64,000 nucleotides of DNA from Phenylobacterium sp. (GTDB lineage Bacteria > Pseudomonadota > Alphaproteobacteria > Caulobacterales > Caulobacteraceae). This document shows, one piece after another, positions 57,761 to 64,000 of the stretch. The DNA is taken from NCBI RefSeq assembly GCF_019636135.1, contig NZ_JAHBYD010000012.1:61354-125353 (forward strand), written 5' to 3'. The position numbers and the translations under genes are program-made. Every line of letters starts with the position of its first letter. Within the stretch, counting starts at the first letter, position 1. The notes under the pieces are model-generated. The model saw only the letters and a list, made by a program, of their open reading frames with translations, was not told where the DNA came from and did not search any database.

Positions 57761-58579
57761 TCAGGTCTTGATCTTGTAGCCGACCCGGAACATCCACAGG
57801 CACGTCCAGCCCAGCATCACCACCAGCACGGCGGTCATGGCGACGCCGATGGGCAGCGAACTCTCGGCCTGGCCGATGAAGCCGTAGCGGAAGCCGTCGA
57901 TCAGGTAGAAGAACGGGTTGTAGTGGCTGGCCGTGCGGAACGGCTCCGGCAGGCGCTCGACGAGGTAGAAGGTCCCCGACAGGAACGTCATCGGCATGAT
58001 GACGAAGTTGGTGACCGCCGCCATGTGGTCGAACTTCTCGGCCCAGAGGCCGGCCATGATGCCGATGAAGCCCATGATCAGCGCCGCGCCGACGCCGAAG
58101 TAGAGGATCGCCCAGGCGTGGGCGACCGGCAAGGAGGCGAACGGCAGGATCGCCACCAGGCTCACCAGCCCGACCACGATGCCGCGCGTGGCCGCGCCGC
58201 CGCCGAAGCCGATCATCTGCTCCAGCGCCGACAGGGGCGGGGTCACGAAGTCGCCCATCAGCCCGTTGAACTTGGCCTGCAGCAGCGACGACGAGGAATT
58301 GGCGAAGGCGTTCGACAGGATCTGCATCATGATCAGGCCGGGGGCCACGAAGGTCCCGTAATGCACCCCGTGGACGTCGCGCCCGCCGCCGACCGCGACC
58401 ACGAACACCAGCATGTACAGGAGCGCCGTCATGACCGGGGCGGCCAGCGTCTGCAGGCCGACCTTCCAGAAGCGCTGGATCTCGCGGACGTAGAGGGTCT
58501 TCAGGCCCTCCCAGTTGATCCCGTGGTACGCCCGCGGCAGCGGCGGCAGGACGGCGTCCTCGATCGGCAGGTCTCGCAT
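57761..58579 (-). CDS. ABC-2 type transporter permease
   Basis: 272 residues with six hydrophobic segments and the ABC-2 family blocks TLYVREIQRFWKVGLQT, PVMTALLYMLVFVVAV, GTFVAPGLIMMQILSNAF and MTFLSGTFYLVERLP, as in YadH-type permeases. The cognate ATPase gene is not adjacent within the window: upstream is gcrA on the other strand, downstream is argD. Substrate unknown (family members export drugs, polysaccharide or haem-related compounds). Confidence 0.88.
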   Translation of the reverse strand: MRDLPIEDAVLPPLPRAYHGINWEGLKTLYVREIQRFWKVGLQTLAAPVMTALLYMLVFVVAVGGGRDVHGVHYGTFVAPGLIMMQILSNAFANSSSSLLQAKFNGLMGDFVTPPLSALEQMIGFGGGAATRGIVVGLVSLVAILPFASLPVAHAWAILYFGVGAALIMGFIGIMAGLWAEKFDHMAAVTNFVIMPMTFLSGTFYLVERLPEPFRTASHYNPFFYLIDGFRYGFIGQAESSLPIGVAMTAVLVVMLGWTCLWMFRVGYKIKT

Positions 58580-58640
58580 CGCCCCTCATGTGCGCCCCCC
58601 CGGCGCACTGCGCAAGGCTGTGCCTTCGCGGCGGCCCGGT

Positions 58641-58679
58641 TGTGGACGGCCGACCCCTACATCTAGTTCCTGTGGATGG
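58641..58679. promoter_or_regulatory. DnaA-box-like pair upstream of gcrA
   Basis: TGTGGACGG (58641-58649) and TGTGGATGG (58671-58679) each match the TGTGGATAA DnaA box in 6-7 of 9 positions and are exactly 30 nt apart. DnaA activates gcrA in Caulobacter; binding here is inferred. No CtrA (TTAA-N7-TTAA) or GANTC site was seen in this interval. Confidence 0.3.
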
Positions 58680-58819
58680 AAGCGATGGCGCCTATTGTGG
58701 CCGTTAGCGAGTTGTTTACTACTGATAGTGGTTGGTGAGGGGCACAAACGTCCACCGCCACAAGATGTTGATCCCGAGGTCGCGGGGGCGATTTCGGGAC
58801 CTCTGGTTGGGAGGGATCC

Positions 58820-59323
58820 ATGGGCTGGACCGACGAGCGCGTCGAACTTCTGAAGAAGCTCTGGCAGGACGGTCTTTCGGCCAGCCAGATCGCCAAGCAG
58901 TTGGGCGGCGTCACCCGCAACGCCGTGATCGGCAAGGTGCATCGCCTGGGCCTCTCGGGCCGGGCGACGCCCTCGAAGCCGCAACGCACCACCTTCAAGG
59001 CGCCGCGCCCGGCGCGCGCGCTGACCCACGCGCCGGCCGCGCCGCGCCGCATCGCCGAGCCGGTGACGGCCCACGCCGCGCCGACGCCGGTCCGCTACGT
59101 CGACGAGACGCCCGGCACGGCCACGGTGCTGACGCTGGGCGCCCACATGTGCAAGTGGCCGATCGGCGATCCCGCCCAGGACAACTTCACCTTCTGCGGC
59201 CGCCGCTCGGAGGAGAACGGCCCCTACTGCCACGAACACGCCACGGTGGCCTACCAGCCGGCCCAGGCGAAGAAGAAGTCCAGCGCCGCCGAGCTCGCCC
59301 GGAGCCTGCGCCGCTACATCTGA
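58820..59323 (+). CDS. gcrA: Cell-cycle regulator GcrA
   Basis: 167-residue regulator of the alphaproteobacterial cell cycle that works with RNA polymerase sigma-70 at CcrM-methylated promoters. N-terminal WTDERVELLKKLWQDGLSASQIAKQLGGVTRNAVIGKVHRLGL is the GcrA DNA-binding region; a disordered Ala/Pro/Arg linker follows; the C-terminal HMCKWPIGDP and FCGRRSEENGPYCHEH are the sigma-interacting, cysteine-rich part. Monocistronic with a downstream terminator. Strong lineage marker. Confidence 0.96.
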   Translation: MGWTDERVELLKKLWQDGLSASQIAKQLGGVTRNAVIGKVHRLGLSGRATPSKPQRTTFKAPRPARALTHAPAAPRRIAEPVTAHAAPTPVRYVDETPGTATVLTLGAHMCKWPIGDPAQDNFTFCGRRSEENGPYCHEHATVAYQPAQAKKKSSAAELARSLRRYI

Positions 59324-59360
59324 TCCGCTGGAGAGCGGACTGACTATCCGTTGGGGATGG

Positions 59361-59412
59361 GAGACGCGACCGGAACCGAAGCTCGCCGAGCCTCAGGTCC
59401 CGGCCGCGTCTC
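59361..59412 (+). terminator. Probable Rho-independent terminator after gcrA
   Basis: GAGACGCGACCGG-type left arm from 59361 pairs, with two to three mismatches, with CCGGCCGCGTCTC ending at 59412, followed by TTTCATTT. Confidence 0.65.
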
Positions 59413-59472
59413 TTTCATTTGCGCCCGTCTTTCCTTTGCGGCGGGGCGTGAAGCGCCCTTACCTTTGACGCG

Positions 59473-60933
59473 ATGACCGACGCCACCGCCCCCACGACCG
59501 GCCTGACCGACGCCGACGGCAACGCCCGGCCGTACTCCGTCTCGGAGCTGGCGTTCGCGCTGAAGCGGACGCTGGAGGACGCCTACGGCTTCGTGCGCCT
59601 CAGGGCCGAGCTGTCGAAGGTCACGCACCACTCCAACGGCCACATCTACCTGACGCTGAAGGACGACCGCGCGGCTATCGACGGGGTGGTGTGGAAGACG
59701 CAGGCGCGGTTCCTGTCGGTGCGGCCCGAGCAGGGGCTGGAGGTGATCGTCACCGGCAAGATCACCACCTATCCGCAAGGCAGCCGCTACCAGATCGTCA
59801 TCGAGACGATGGAGGTGGCCGGCATCGGCGCGCTGCTGGCCCAACTCGAGCGGCTGAAGCAGCGGCTGGCGGCCGAGGGGCTGTTCGAGCCGTCGCGGAA
59901 GCAGCCGATTCCGGAGATGCCGGCCGTCGTCGGCGTGGTGACGAGCCCCACCGGCGCGGTGATCCGCGACATCCTGCACCGCATCCGCGACCGCTGGCCC
60001 TGCCGCGTGATCGTCTGGCCCGTGGTGGTGCAGGGCGACCAGGCCGCCGCGCAGGTGGCGAACGCGATCCGCGGCTTCAACGCCCTGGAGCCCGGCGGAC
60101 GGGTCCCGCGGCCCGACGTGCTGATCGTGGCGCGCGGCGGCGGCTCGGTGGAGGACCTCTGGGCCTTCAACGACGAGGCCCTGGCCCGCACGGTGGCGGC
60201 CTCGTCGATCCCGCTGATCAGCGCCGTCGGCCACGAGACCGACACCACCCTCATCGACTTCGTCTCCGACCGGCGCGCGCCGACGCCCACCGCCGCGGCC
60301 GAGATGGCGACGCCGGTGCTGGCCGAGCTGAAGGCGCTGATCTCCGACCTCGGCGCGCGCATGCACCGCTGCGGCGGACGCGTGGTCGAGGACCGGCGCG
60401 CGCGGATCGACCACGCCGGCCGGGCGCTCGCCCGAGTGCCCGACATGCTGCGGCTGGCCGAGCAGCGGTTCGACATCGTCTCCGGGCGGCTCGCCGCCAG
60501 CCTGGCCCGGAACCAGGCGGCGCACGAGCGCGACCTGCTGGCGGTCTCGGCGCGGCTGTCACCGCTCCTGCTCCAGCGGCCGCAGCAGGTGTGGAAGCAG
60601 CGCCTGGACGGGCTCGCCGCCCGCCTGCCGCCCGCGGCGACCCGGCGCGTCGACCGCGCAGCCGAGCGGCTGTCGGCGGTCTCCAAGCTGTTCGTGGCGG
60701 TGGACCCGGAGCGGCCGCTCTACCGCGGCTTCGCGCTGGTCACCCGCGCCGACGGCTCGCTGGTGATCAACGGCGGCCTGCTGGGCGAAGGCGAGCAGGT
60801 GACGATCAAGTTCGGCGACCGCACCGAGCGCAAGGCGGTCATCGACGGGCAGCCCAGCGCCAACCCGACCGTGGCGCGCCGGCCGCCGCGCAAGGGCAAG
60901 GCGCCGGCCGCCGATCAGGGCGATCTGTTCTGA
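59473..60933 (+). CDS. xseA: Exodeoxyribonuclease VII large subunit
   Basis: 486 residues. OB-fold N terminus ([45 protein letters not shown]), then the catalytic domain with [35 protein letters not shown] and [28 protein letters not shown], ending in a coiled-coil and the RGFALV segment. Complete and of usual length. The small subunit xseB is not in the window. Confidence 0.96.
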   Translation: MTDATAPTTGLTDADGNARPYSVSELAFALKRTLEDAYGFVRLRAELSKVTHHSNGHIYLTLKDDRAAIDGVVWKTQARFLSVRPEQGLEVIVTGKITTYPQGSRYQIVIETMEVAGIGALLAQLERLKQRLAAEGLFEPSRKQPIPEMPAVVGVVTSPTGAVIRDILHRIRDRWPCRVIVWPVVVQGDQAAAQVANAIRGFNALEPGGRVPRPDVLIVARGGGSVEDLWAFNDEALARTVAASSIPLISAVGHETDTTLIDFVSDRRAPTPTAAAEMATPVLAELKALISDLGARMHRCGGRVVEDRRARIDHAGRALARVPDMLRLAEQRFDIVSGRLAASLARNQAAHERDLLAVSARLSPLLLQRPQQVWKQRLDGLAARLPPAATRRVDRAAERLSAVSKLFVAVDPERPLYRGFALVTRADGSLVINGGLLGEGEQVTIKFGDRTERKAVIDGQPSANPTVARRPPRKGKAPAADQGDLF

Positions 60934-60961
60934 TCGGTCCGGAAGGACTAAATAGGCGCCC

Positions 60962-61174
60962 ATGAACGCCCACGACCGGAACCTCGGCGCCGACCAGGCC
61001 AGGCTGCACTACGGCGACGGCGACTACGCCGTGCTGAAACCGGGCCGCTATGTGCTCTGCGCCGTCACCGGCCAGAAGATCCCCCTGGAGCAGCTCCGCT
61101 ACTGGAGCGCCGAGCTGCAGGAGGCCTATGCCGGCCCCGCGGAATCCCTGAAGCGCTGGCAGGAGACGCGCTGA
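60962..61174 (+). CDS. DUF2093 family protein
   Basis: 70 residues spanning DUF2093: ARLHYGDGDYAVLKPGRYVLCAVTGQKIPLEQLRYWSAELQEAYAGP. The single cysteine and the GRYVLCAVTG block are family features, common downstream of xseA in alphaproteobacteria. Function unknown. Confidence 0.87.
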   Translation: MNAHDRNLGADQARLHYGDGDYAVLKPGRYVLCAVTGQKIPLEQLRYWSAELQEAYAGPAESLKRWQETR

Positions 61175-61226
61175 GCCAGCCCTCCGGCTCGGCAAGCGCC
61201 GCCGGCGCCGTCATTTCAACCACGAA

Positions 61227-62168
61227 TCAATCGGGCGCCGGCGCGCCCACCGGCTCATGCCGCCGATACACGTCGTTCGGCCACCGCCTGTGGACCCAGA
61301 ACCACTCGGCGGGCCTTGCGCGGACGCGGTCCTCGATGAAGGCGGTGATGCGGCGGACGCCCTCGGCGATGTCGGCGTCGCGGTCGCCGGTGTCTTCCAG
61401 GACGATCTGTTCGTGGACGACCACCTTGAACCGCGCCCCCGGCCCCGTGCGCTGGACGCTGAGCGGCTGGATCGGGATCCCGAAGCGGAGCGCGAAGGTG
61501 GACGGCCCCGGCGCCGTCATCGCCGGGACGCCGAAGAACGGGACCTCGACGCCGCCGTTGAACTTCTGGTCGTTCAGCAGCGCCACCGATTCCCCGCGCC
61601 CGATCGCCCGCATCAGCTCGCGCGCGCCCTCCAGGCCCTTGGGCGCGAACATGCGGACGCCGTAGCTGAACCGGGTGCGCCGGACGCGTTCGTCCATGTA
61701 GGGGTTGTTCATGGCGCGGTAGGTGACCTGCACCCGCACGCCGCAGCGGACCATGGCCGCCGCCATCATCTCGAAGTTGGAAAAGTGGCCGGAAACGAAC
61801 ACGACCGGCCGGTCGGCTGCGGCGATTGCGCCCAGCAGAGCTTCCCCGTCGATGGCAAGACGCGATCCGTCGGCTACAACACGGTCGAGAATCGCGAACT
61901 CGGCTAGCGAGCGACCCAGTTCAGTCCATTGTTCCTGGAGGAGAGTCTTGACCTCGGCGTCCGTGAGATGAGGGAAGGCGATCCGGACATTCCTTTCCGC
62001 CACGCGATGCGCGCGGGTCAGCGGCCCGAGCCGCCGGCATAGCCAGGCGCCGGAATTTGATACATAATCAATGGGGAAGAGGCGGGCGAGCGCCCGGAGC
62101 GCGTCAAATAACGCGGCCTCAAGCATCCAAATAAATTCTGCCACGTATGAATGGTTACGTGCGGCCAT
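61227..62168 (-). CDS. LpxL/LpxM-type lipid A acyltransferase
   Basis: 313-residue inner-membrane late acyltransferase adding a secondary acyl chain to lipid A. The catalytic H-x4-E motif is HFSNFE (about residue 123); RNVRIAFPHLT and the C-terminal WFWVHRRWPNDVYRR are typical. The half repeat CCACGAA abuts its stop codon. Divergent from the XRE regulator gene. Confidence 0.9.
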   Translation of the reverse strand: MAARNHSYVAEFIWMLEAALFDALRALARLFPIDYVSNSGAWLCRRLGPLTRAHRVAERNVRIAFPHLTDAEVKTLLQEQWTELGRSLAEFAILDRVVADGSRLAIDGEALLGAIAAADRPVVFVSGHFSNFEMMAAAMVRCGVRVQVTYRAMNNPYMDERVRRTRFSYGVRMFAPKGLEGARELMRAIGRGESVALLNDQKFNGGVEVPFFGVPAMTAPGPSTFALRFGIPIQPLSVQRTGPGARFKVVVHEQIVLEDTGDRDADIAEGVRRITAFIEDRVRARPAEWFWVHRRWPNDVYRRHEPVGAPAPD

Positions 62169-62271
62169 TTACCTTCTTAGGTGCGGCCGCCCGCGTTCGG
62201 CAATGGAGGCTGCTGGCGTGCGACTTGCGATGTCTCAACCACGGAGTCCCGAACCGGGACAAAGGGAAATC

Positions 62272-62664
62272 ATGGTCGGGGATTCCATGGACGAGATCGA
62301 CATCCACCTGGGCCGGCGTCTGCGTCGCCGCCGCCGCCTTCTGGGCCTGACCCAGCAGGAGCTGGCGCACGCCTGCGGCGTCCGTTTCCAGCAGATCCAG
62401 AAGTACGAATGTGCGGCCAACCGCATGTCGGCCGCCCGCCTGTGGCAACTGGCCGAGGTGCTGGAAGTGCCCGTGAGCTACTTCTACGAGGGCCTGACCC
62501 GCGATCAGCGCGAGCACCTGGAGCGGGAGACCTCCTCCTCGAGCGAGACCCTGGCCTCGAAGGAGACCCAGGACCTGATCCACGCCTACTACCAGCTCGG
62601 CGAACGGCCCCGCCGCCGCCTGCTGGACCTCGCCAAGGCGATGAACGGCGAGATCGAGGCTTAA
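62272..62664 (+). CDS. XRE-family HTH regulator
   Basis: 130 residues from the ATG at 62272, which has AAAGGGA upstream (ATG 62287 is an alternative). HTH: LGRRLRRRRRLLGLTQQELAHACGVRFQQIQKYECAANRMSAARLWQLAEVLEVPVSYFYEGL, typical of the Caulobacterales/rhizobial short XRE repressors. The C-terminal half is Ser/Glu-rich then helical. The longer open frame to 62071 has no regulator-like sequence. Targets unknown. Confidence 0.87.
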   Translation: MVGDSMDEIDIHLGRRLRRRRRLLGLTQQELAHACGVRFQQIQKYECAANRMSAARLWQLAEVLEVPVSYFYEGLTRDQREHLERETSSSSETLASKETQDLIHAYYQLGERPRRRLLDLAKAMNGEIEA

Positions 62665-62695
62665 GACTTCTGCGCAGGCGGGGTATGGCGGTCAC

Positions 62696-63511
62696 ATGAC
62701 CGCCCTCCTCCCGGACGCCCGCCTGGCAGAGCTCGATTCCTTCCTGCTCGAACTCAACCGCGCCGCCGGGGAGGCCATCCTCCCCCTGTTCCGCGGCGCG
62801 CACGGGCTCTCCAACAAATTCGAGGTCGGCTTCGACCCCGTGACGGAAGCGGACAAGGGCGCCGAGCGCGCCATCCGCAAGCTCATCGCCGAGCGCCATC
62901 CCGACCATGGCGTCATCGGCGAGGAGTACGGCGAGGACCGTGCGGACGCCGAGTTCGTCTGGGTCCTCGATCCCGTGGACGGCACCCGCGCCTTCATCGC
63001 CGGGCTCCCGCTCTGGACCACCCTCATCGGCCTGCGCTTCCAGGGGAAGCCCGTGCTGGGCTCGATCGGCCAGTCCTTCCTGGGCGAGGTCTACATCGGC
63101 CACGCCGGCGGCTCGCGGCGGGTGACGGCGGCGGGCGAGACGCCGCTCAAGGTCCGGCCCTGTCCCGAACTGACCGGGGCGATCATCGCCACCACCGATC
63201 CCGAGGCCTGCTTCAACGGCGCCGAACTGGGCGCGTGGCGCCAGGTGCGCGCGGCCGCCCGCCTCGCCCGGCTGGGCTGCGACGCCTACGCCTACGCCAT
63301 GGTGGCGGCGGGCACGATGGACATGGTGATCGAGGCGGGCCTGAAGGCCTGGGACATCGACGCGGCGATCCCCGTGGTGGCCGGCGCGGGCGGGCTCACC
63401 ACCGACTGGCGGGGCGAGCCCGTGGGACCGGACGGCGGACAGGTCGTGATCGCCGGCGACCGCGCCTGCCTCGACGAGGCGCTGGTCGCGCTCAGGCGGT
63501 CGGCGAACTGA
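62696..63511 (+). CDS. hisN: Inositol-monophosphatase-fold phosphatase, HisN-like
   Basis: 271 residues. Metal-binding motifs: GEEYGE, WVLDPVDGTRAFIAGLP and the C-terminal EAGLKAWDIDAAIPVVAGAGG. The RAFIAGLP context after DPVDGT matches histidinol-phosphatase (HisN) more than inositol phosphatase; the reaction would be histidinol phosphate hydrolysis in histidine synthesis. Its stop lies 2 nt from the convergent partial gene. Confidence 0.85.
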   Translation: MTALLPDARLAELDSFLLELNRAAGEAILPLFRGAHGLSNKFEVGFDPVTEADKGAERAIRKLIAERHPDHGVIGEEYGEDRADAEFVWVLDPVDGTRAFIAGLPLWTTLIGLRFQGKPVLGSIGQSFLGEVYIGHAGGSRRVTAAGETPLKVRPCPELTGAIIATTDPEACFNGAELGAWRQVRAAARLARLGCDAYAYAMVAAGTMDMVIEAGLKAWDIDAAIPVVAGAGGLTTDWRGEPVGPDGGQVVIAGDRACLDEALVALRRSAN

Positions 63512-63513
63512 CT

Positions 63514-64000
63514 CTACGTCTTGGCCGGCGCCTTCCTGGCGGCCGGCTTCTTCGCAGCAGCGGCAGGCTTCCTGGCGGCCGCAGGCTTCGCGGACGCGGC
63601 CGGCTTGGCTGTGGGTTTCGCCACGGGCTTGGCCGCAGCGGGGGCCTTCTTCTTCGCCGCGGCCGGCTTGGCCGCCGGCTTCGCGGCCGGAGCCTTCTTG
63701 GCCACGGCCGGTTTGGCGGCGGGCTTGGCGGCCTTCGGCGCAGCCTTGGCCGCGGCGGGCTTCGCGGCCGCAGTCTTGGCCGCCTTGGGCGCCGCGGCTT
63801 TGGCCGCCGCAGCGGGCTTTGCCGGCGCCGCATTCTTGGCCGCCGGAGCCTTCCTGGCCGCGGCGGGCTTCGCCGCAGGCTTGGCGGCGGCCTTTGGAGG
63901 TGCGGCCGGCTTCGACGCAGCAGCGGCCGGTCTGGCGGCGGCCTTCTTCGCCGCAGGCGCCTTCCGGGCCGCCGGTTTCTTCTTCGCAGGCGCCGGCTTC
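63514..64000 (-). CDS. Lys/Ala/Pro-rich histone H1-like protein, C-terminal part
   Basis: At least 162 residues of repetitive KPAA, AKPA, AKKAPA and KAAAK units, the frame staying open to the window edge, so only the C-terminal part of the gene is visible. Such tails (AlgP/HctB-like, histone H1-like) bind DNA electrostatically and can be long and length-variable. No globular domain can be judged here. The last residues are APAKT. Stop at 63514, 2 nt from hisN stop. Confidence 0.7.
   Translation of the reverse strand, partial: KPAPAKKKPAARKAPAAKKAAARPAAAASKPAAPPKAAAKPAAKPAAARKAPAAKNAAPAKPAAAAKAAAPKAAKTAAAKPAAAKAAPKAAKPAAKPAVAKKAPAAKPAAKPAAAKKKAPAAAKPVAKPTAKPAASAKPAAARKPAAAAKKPAARKAPAKT

Noticed and set aside
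63514..64000. Regularly spaced short repeats near the end considered as a CRISPR array
   Set aside because: The repeats are in-frame KPAA-type codons without unique spacers and have no leader or cas genes.

Overview
The window is a 64 kb, very GC-rich (about 70 percent) stretch of chromosome from an alphaproteobacterium, almost certainly a member of the Caulobacterales (Caulobacter/Phenylobacterium-like). The best lineage marker is gcrA (58820-59323), the cell-cycle regulator of that group; DUF2794 and DUF2093 genes, the sucCD-sucA-odhB-lpdA layout and the rpmH-rnpA-yidC-engB / argB-dapD-dapE block fit. Coding density is high, overlaps of 4 nt or less are common and many starts are GTG or TTG. 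No rRNA, tRNA, prophage, insertion sequence, CRISPR array or recognised defence island was seen. Genus and species cannot be decided from the sequence alone.

Layout. 99-7004: a GT39 membrane glycosyltransferase, periplasmic MsrA, the two subunits of a 3-oxoacid CoA-transferase, a KefB/KefC-type antiporter and an isopenicillin N synthase-like oxygenase. 7016-16734: an exported M2 (ACE-like) peptidase divergent from a giant thioester alpha-2-macroglobulin followed by penicillin-binding protein 1C, the usual bacterial envelope-guard pair, and two tiny exported proteins. 16825-29996: the TCA-cycle cluster on the minus strand (sucC-sucD-sucA-odhB, then lpdA and mdh), interrupted by a vapBC-type toxin-antitoxin pair with its own palindromic operator and by a DUF2306/LytTR divergent pair plus an LprI-like membrane protein. 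30079-41352: mixed housekeeping genes (HIT, CitE-like lyase, DUF2237, ThpR, Bax-inhibitor-1 family), a tandem pair of small ANL-family acyl-CoA-synthetase-like enzymes, DUF2794, DUF1223 and a large zinc metalloprotease.

41568-54810: a LiuR-like MerR regulator, a methionine aminopeptidase, then rpmH-rnpA-yidC-engB, a four-gene insert (TPR-glycosyltransferase, small glycosyltransferase, acyl-CoA dehydrogenase, Crp/Fnr regulator), argB, a HAD phosphatase, dapD and dapE (lysine/diaminopimelate), with an Uma2-family gene between dapD and dapE. 54888-64000: a small exported protein, argD-argF, an ABC-2 permease without an ATPase beside it, gcrA, xseA, DUF2093, an LpxL-type acyltransferase, an XRE regulator, a HisN-like phosphatase and the 3' part of a histone-H1-like Lys/Ala/Pro-rich gene running off the end.

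The most distinctive non-coding content is a set of intergenic inverted repeats of three types: CCACGAAG type at 1667; CCCTCCC-TT-ATGGGGAGGG type at 6860 and 30489; CTCTCCCC type at 42845 and 55277; plus a CTCTGCGG type at 14038 in the alpha-2-macroglobulin/pbpC junction. Other second-look items are the vapBC insertion with a toxin lacking one catalytic acid, the tandem ANL genes, a structured 280-nt gap at 37274-37553, and DnaA-box-like sites ahead of gcrA. I did not find convincing evidence for a wholly new multi-gene system; the findings are graded accordingly.
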